DNA of 23,504 bases, from the IMG/VR virus record IMGVR_UViG_3300009151_000399, positions 1 to 23,504 of that record. One strand, written 5' to 3'. Of the stretch, positions 21,163-23,504 are shown piece after piece. The first letter of the stretch is position 1. Each line of letters starts with the position of its first letter. The notes below the pieces were generated by a model that saw only the letters and a list, made by a program, of their open reading frames with translations, did not search any database and had not been told where the DNA came from. A program made the translations under genes and the position numbers. This stretch comes from a virus.

Positions 21163-21199
21163 CCTATTTTTGCTGGCCTGACAAATTATCGGTTGACGG
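21156..21199. repeat. Operator-like 9-bp inverted repeat over both -35 elements
   Basis: CCGTCAACC (21156-21164) and GGTTGACGG (21191-21199) are perfect inverted copies 26 bases apart. Each contains the -35 of one divergent promoter. A single bound protein could control both. A second palindrome, TTGCC/GGCAA (21204-21218), lies in the rightward promoter spacer. Confidence 0.7.
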
Positions 21200-21221
21200 A
21201 CGTTTGCCCATCCGGCAATCT
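21193..21221 (+). promoter_or_regulatory. Rightward early promoter
   Basis: TTGACG (21193-21198), 17-base spacer and CAATCT (21216-21221). Start would be near 21228, giving a leader of about 19 bases that contains GGAGA before ATG 21247. Hexamers and spacing are identical to those of the leftward promoter. Confidence 0.6.
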
Positions 21222-21246
21222 TACGTCAGCAAATGGAGACGAACCG

Positions 21247-21543
21247 ATGACAAAGTTGGATGCATATAAAGGGATAGAGACGCAAGCGGCAGATAACGCG
21301 TTCAACGCCTACATTGCCCGAATGGGAGCCTCAATGGGCAAGGCAATTAAAAAAACCAAGGACCATAAGTTTGGAGCAAATATCGCCGCTTCAAGAGCTG
21401 CATGGGATGCCGCACAGAAACCCGGCGCGGATGTTCTGTCAGTTTACGATGCGGCGTTTAACGCGGCATTTACCAGTCTGACCGCGCGGTTTGATCCCAC
21501 TGCCGAAGAAATGCTGGCCTATGAACGGAGCATTGGACAATGA
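21247..21543 (+). CDS. First rightward early protein, 98 aa, helical
   Basis: ATG 21247 is preferred: GGAGA lies seven bases upstream and the longer frame from 21148 would cover the divergent promoters. The protein is helical and Ala/Lys-rich (MTKLDAYKGIETQAADNAFN, MGKAIKKTKDHKFGANIAAS, VLSVYDAAFNAAFTSL). It may be a small DNA-binding or inhibitory early protein. No family is recognised. Its stop overlaps the DUF262 start as ATGA. Confidence 0.7.
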   Translation: MTKLDAYKGIETQAADNAFNAYIARMGASMGKAIKKTKDHKFGANIAASRAAWDAAQKPGADVLSVYDAAFNAAFTSLTARFDPTAEEMLAYERSIGQ

Positions 21544-22052
21544 GCGGCGCGACTGGACGCCGGATGATGCCTGATCGCGTTGTTTTCGGGTCGGGAGGGC
21601 AATGTAGTGTTTCCGGCATTGCCATGCCTCACGAGGATTATATTCGGCCATTATCTAATGGTGAACGACATTTAGGACGTTTTATCGTTCCGCCATTTCA
21701 GCGTAGCCTTGTTTGGACGATAATTCAAAAGTCTAGATTGATTGAAAGTATTTACATGGGTCTACCGATTGGTTCTATTGTTTGGAACCAGACTACCCAT
21801 GACAATATGTGCGACCAATGGCTTTTAGATGGTCAGCAACGTGTATCTGCTATCTGCGGATATTTGGCGAGCGAATTCTCAGTTCGAGGGTGGTTTTTCA
21901 GTGATTTACCAGTGATCGAACAGCGCCATTTTCAACGGATGGGCATTGGTGAATTGGTGACTAACATCCCAACGGAAGCGGCGTGCCGGAATATTTATAA
22001 TCGGCTTGTTTACGGCGGAACGCCTCACGAACCAAAGGAGATATGCCAATGA
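21540..22052 (+). CDS. DUF262-domain protein (GmrS/ParB-like fold)
   Basis: 170 aa from ATG 21540 with GGAG nine bases upstream. Residues 47-110 hold the DUF262 hallmarks: FIVPPFQRSLVW, SRLIESIYMGLPIGSIVW, then LLDGQQRVSAI (DGQQR 97-101), and near the end IYNRLVYGGTPH, where the family has 'RIN.GG'. In GmrSD and SspE this domain senses or hydrolyses nucleotides to drive DNA cutting; here it stands alone, with no DUF1524 nuclease. Bases 21661-21780 are 47/120 G+C, well below the neighbours, while the first 28 codons are GC-rich, as if the domain had been joined to a resident start. Role (defence, exclusion or anti-defence) is inferred. Confidence 0.85.
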   Translation: MSGATGRRMMPDRVVFGSGGQCSVSGIAMPHEDYIRPLSNGERHLGRFIVPPFQRSLVWTIIQKSRLIESIYMGLPIGSIVWNQTTHDNMCDQWLLDGQQRVSAICGYLASEFSVRGWFFSDLPVIEQRHFQRMGIGELVTNIPTEAACRNIYNRLVYGGTPHEPKEICQ

Positions 22053-22411
22053 GCGCCGTCGTCAAATGCCCGTGTGCGGCGTGCGACGGTGAAGGCTGGA
22101 AGGAAGTCCCGCTTGCGACGTTCGCCGCTGATTGGACGTCACATACCAAGCGACTGCGGTGCGACGATTGCGACGGGACTGGCGAGGTTATCGCCGAGTG
22201 CCAGCACCCCAAATGCAATCGGTATGCGGCAGTTGACTGCCGACAGAACCCCGGACCCGATGGGCACTATGATGACCGATATCTATGCACCGAGCATTAC
22301 GCCGATTGGCGGTCAACGTTTGATGACGAATTGTCAGAAGCCGTCGCAGACGTTGAACGCGACGTGCGTGCGGCTGAGGCGGAATTTACACAGGCACGAG
22401 GCACGCAATAA
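22049..22411 (+). CDS. Zinc-knuckle protein with DnaJ-like CxxCxGxG motifs
   Basis: ATG 22049, eight bases past AAAGGAG and overlapping the DUF262 stop as ATGA; ATG 22043 is too close to the ribosome site. Two DnaJ-type knuckles, CAACDGEGW and CDDCDGTGE, are followed by ECQHPKCNRYAAVDC and LCTEHY, and a charged C-terminal helix (ELSEAVADVERDVRAAEAEF). It probably binds two zinc ions. No J domain is present, so it is not a full DnaJ; its target is unknown. Confidence 0.72.
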   Translation: MSAVVKCPCAACDGEGWKEVPLATFAADWTSHTKRLRCDDCDGTGEVIAECQHPKCNRYAAVDCRQNPGPDGHYDDRYLCTEHYADWRSTFDDELSEAVADVERDVRAAEAEFTQARGTQ

Positions 22412-22719
22412 TGACCGACACCAAGCCGCGCACGCGGCACCCATCGGCTAACATCCCGTTAGAGACGGTGGAGGAATTGAATTTCCGGCTTTACCTGTCA
22501 CGGATGGAGCCGCCGATGACGCCGGAGCAAAGCGCGCAATCGGTTTACGTGTCGTCTGACAGGCATGGCAAGCCGGTTACGCAAGACGACGCATCACGGC
22601 GGCGACAGGCCAAGCACCAGTTGGCGCTAACCCGCGATTTTCTGCGCATCGCCGTCGATATGCACCTGATTGCGCGCAGTTGGCCTGATCCACAAACCAC
22701 CGAGGATGACGCACAATGA
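22411..22719 (+). CDS. Hypothetical early protein, 102 aa
   Basis: ATG 22411 overlaps the preceding stop (TAATG). The sequence is charged and mostly helical (IPLETVEELNFRLYLSRMEP, RQAKHQLALTRDFLRIAVDM), without Cys. It is coupled on both sides. No family is recognised. Confidence 0.65.
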   Translation: MTDTKPRTRHPSANIPLETVEELNFRLYLSRMEPPMTPEQSAQSVYVSSDRHGKPVTQDDASRRRQAKHQLALTRDFLRIAVDMHLIARSWPDPQTTEDDAQ

Positions 22720-23009
22720 ACCCTCTATCTCTGATTATCCGGTTGCCGACCGTGTTCCAACAGGCTGGCTGGAGCTATGAACGAACAGCGGCTGAGGCGG
22801 TAACTGCGGCGAACGCGCTTAACCAAGCTGTGTTTGCCGCTCACGACGGCGGCGTTGTGACGGTTTACCCGAGTTCAACCGATGTTGATGTGGCGTTGGC
22901 GCTGTCCATTGCCCGATGCACGCCGATCCCCGCCGACTGCCGCGCTGCCGCCACCAACGCGGGGATTGCCGTCAAAGACCACAACGGGCTGGGAGATCGG
23001 GGAGCATGA
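22716..23009 (+). CDS. Hypothetical early protein, 97 aa
   Basis: ATG 22716 (ATGA overlap). The protein begins MNPLSLIIRLPTVFQQAGW with ERTAAEAVTAANALNQAVF helix and a strand GGVVTVYPSSTDVDVALAL. No catalytic motif is visible. Confidence 0.62.
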   Translation: MNPLSLIIRLPTVFQQAGWSYERTAAEAVTAANALNQAVFAAHDGGVVTVYPSSTDVDVALALSIARCTPIPADCRAAATNAGIAVKDHNGLGDRGA

Positions 23010-23308
23010 CCGTCTATCAATTCCGTTCTCCATCAGCCCGTAACGCGGTGTATGCCGCCTACGAAACTGCCCGCGACGACATTCCAGCGGACAACCGCAT
23101 CTTGAATGCGGCGAACCAAATATCCGCGATGATCCAAAACGGTGATTTCGACGCTCTACCACCGCACACGCTGCGGATGCTGGAGCACCTGCCGCCAGCG
23201 CTGGCCGAGATTGCGGGGAATGTGTTCACGCTGCGGAAATTGGCCGAACGCTGCGAAGTGGTCGATCTGCGGCAGTGGTCCACCGGACAACGAGGGGATA
23301 ACAAATGA
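23006..23308 (+). CDS. Hypothetical early protein, 100 aa
   Basis: ATG 23006 (ATGA overlap; GGGGAG just upstream). An earlier in-frame start would overlap the previous gene by 94 bases. It is helical: YQFRSPSARNAVYAAYETAR, RILNAANQISAMIQNGDF, LRMLEHLPPALAEIAGN. No family is recognised. Confidence 0.62.
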   Translation: MTVYQFRSPSARNAVYAAYETARDDIPADNRILNAANQISAMIQNGDFDALPPHTLRMLEHLPPALAEIAGNVFTLRKLAERCEVVDLRQWSTGQRGDNK

Positions 23309-23504
23309 GCGACATCGACCAAACCGAGACGCTGAGTTCTCTGCCGCCGATGATCCAAACGGCTGGCGATGTGGCCATCCGACCGCCTGAGACGGTGCCC
23401 AGCGCCCCCACAAACGACGCAGCTATGGTTCTGTCGCTGATGACGCAGCTCGTCATGTCGGGCGATATGACGGGCGAAAAGGTGGCGGCGTTGGAGCAGT
23501 TGGC
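23305..23504 (+). CDS. Partial early protein, possibly an ERF-type single-strand annealing protein
   Basis: ATG 23305 (ATGA overlap) opens a frame that runs off the window end (66 codons). It starts MSDIDQTETLSSLPPM and has the segment AAMVLSLMTQLVMSGDMTGE, then KVAALEQL. In alphaproteobacterial phages ERF recombinases often begin with a Pro-rich linker and a 'lMe.a...p..dv.KlE.L...qe' helix, which this loosely resembles. The assignment is only a guess; the diagnostic part lies outside the window. Confidence 0.4.
   Translation, partial: MSDIDQTETLSSLPPMIQTAGDVAIRPPETVPSAPTNDAAMVLSLMTQLVMSGDMTGEKVAALEQL

Noticed and set aside
1-23504. tRNA genes
   Set aside because: No cloverleaf with a GGTTCRA T-arm and acceptor stem was found by eye on either strand; isolated GGTTC occurrences lie without pairing arms.

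Overview
The window looks like part of a double-stranded DNA tailed phage or prophage of an alphaproteobacterium. The host assignment rests on two lineage-marker regulator families carried in the phage gene stream: a GcrA homologue (14103-14660) and a GapR/DUF2312 homologue (19768-20076). Nearly all genes are small, packed head to tail with ATGA, TGATG or GTGA overlaps, and mostly preceded by good Shine-Dalgarno sequences. No tRNA, integrase, lysin or tail gene is visible; the window opens inside the head genes and closes inside an early gene.

From right to left: a divergent control region (about 21128-21246) separates a rightward cluster of small early genes (21247 to the end, including a DUF262-domain protein and a zinc-knuckle protein) from a long leftward programme. 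The leftward programme starts with a Cro-like repressor at 21127. Replication and recombination genes follow: a two-HTH/zinc protein, GapR-like protein, RusA-like resolvase, DnaB-type helicase, SNF2-like helicase, beta-class DNA methyltransferase, a replication accessory protein and GcrA-like protein. This unit ends at a strong leftward terminator (13982-14011).

Transcription seems to restart at a promoter at 13734-13762 that drives small accessory genes down to an HTH gene at 11743. A 612-bp stretch without a convincing gene (11131-11742) follows. It holds a leftward promoter, a rightward intrinsic terminator and dense RNA hairpins, and precedes a MazG-like gene and thyX. Another promoter (9899-9927), with the same CCGC-N5-GCGG palindrome in its spacer, drives a paralogous HTH gene at its very start codon. 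A BRO-N/KilAC antirepressor and more small genes follow. A promoter-like site at 7197-7225 then leads into small genes and the packaging and head module: terS, terL, DUF1073-type portal, minor head protein, DUF2213 protease/scaffold and head cement protein.

The most interesting signals are regulatory and RNA-level: mirror-image divergent promoters; two promoters sharing one operator beside paralogous HTH genes; start codons placed exactly where leaderless transcripts would begin; a candidate structured RNA upstream of the nucleotide genes; and a candidate small RNA built of two near-identical hairpins (13808-13922). An AT-rich DUF262 gene is the best accessory or defence-related candidate. 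All family assignments come from reading motifs by eye; no database search was run.
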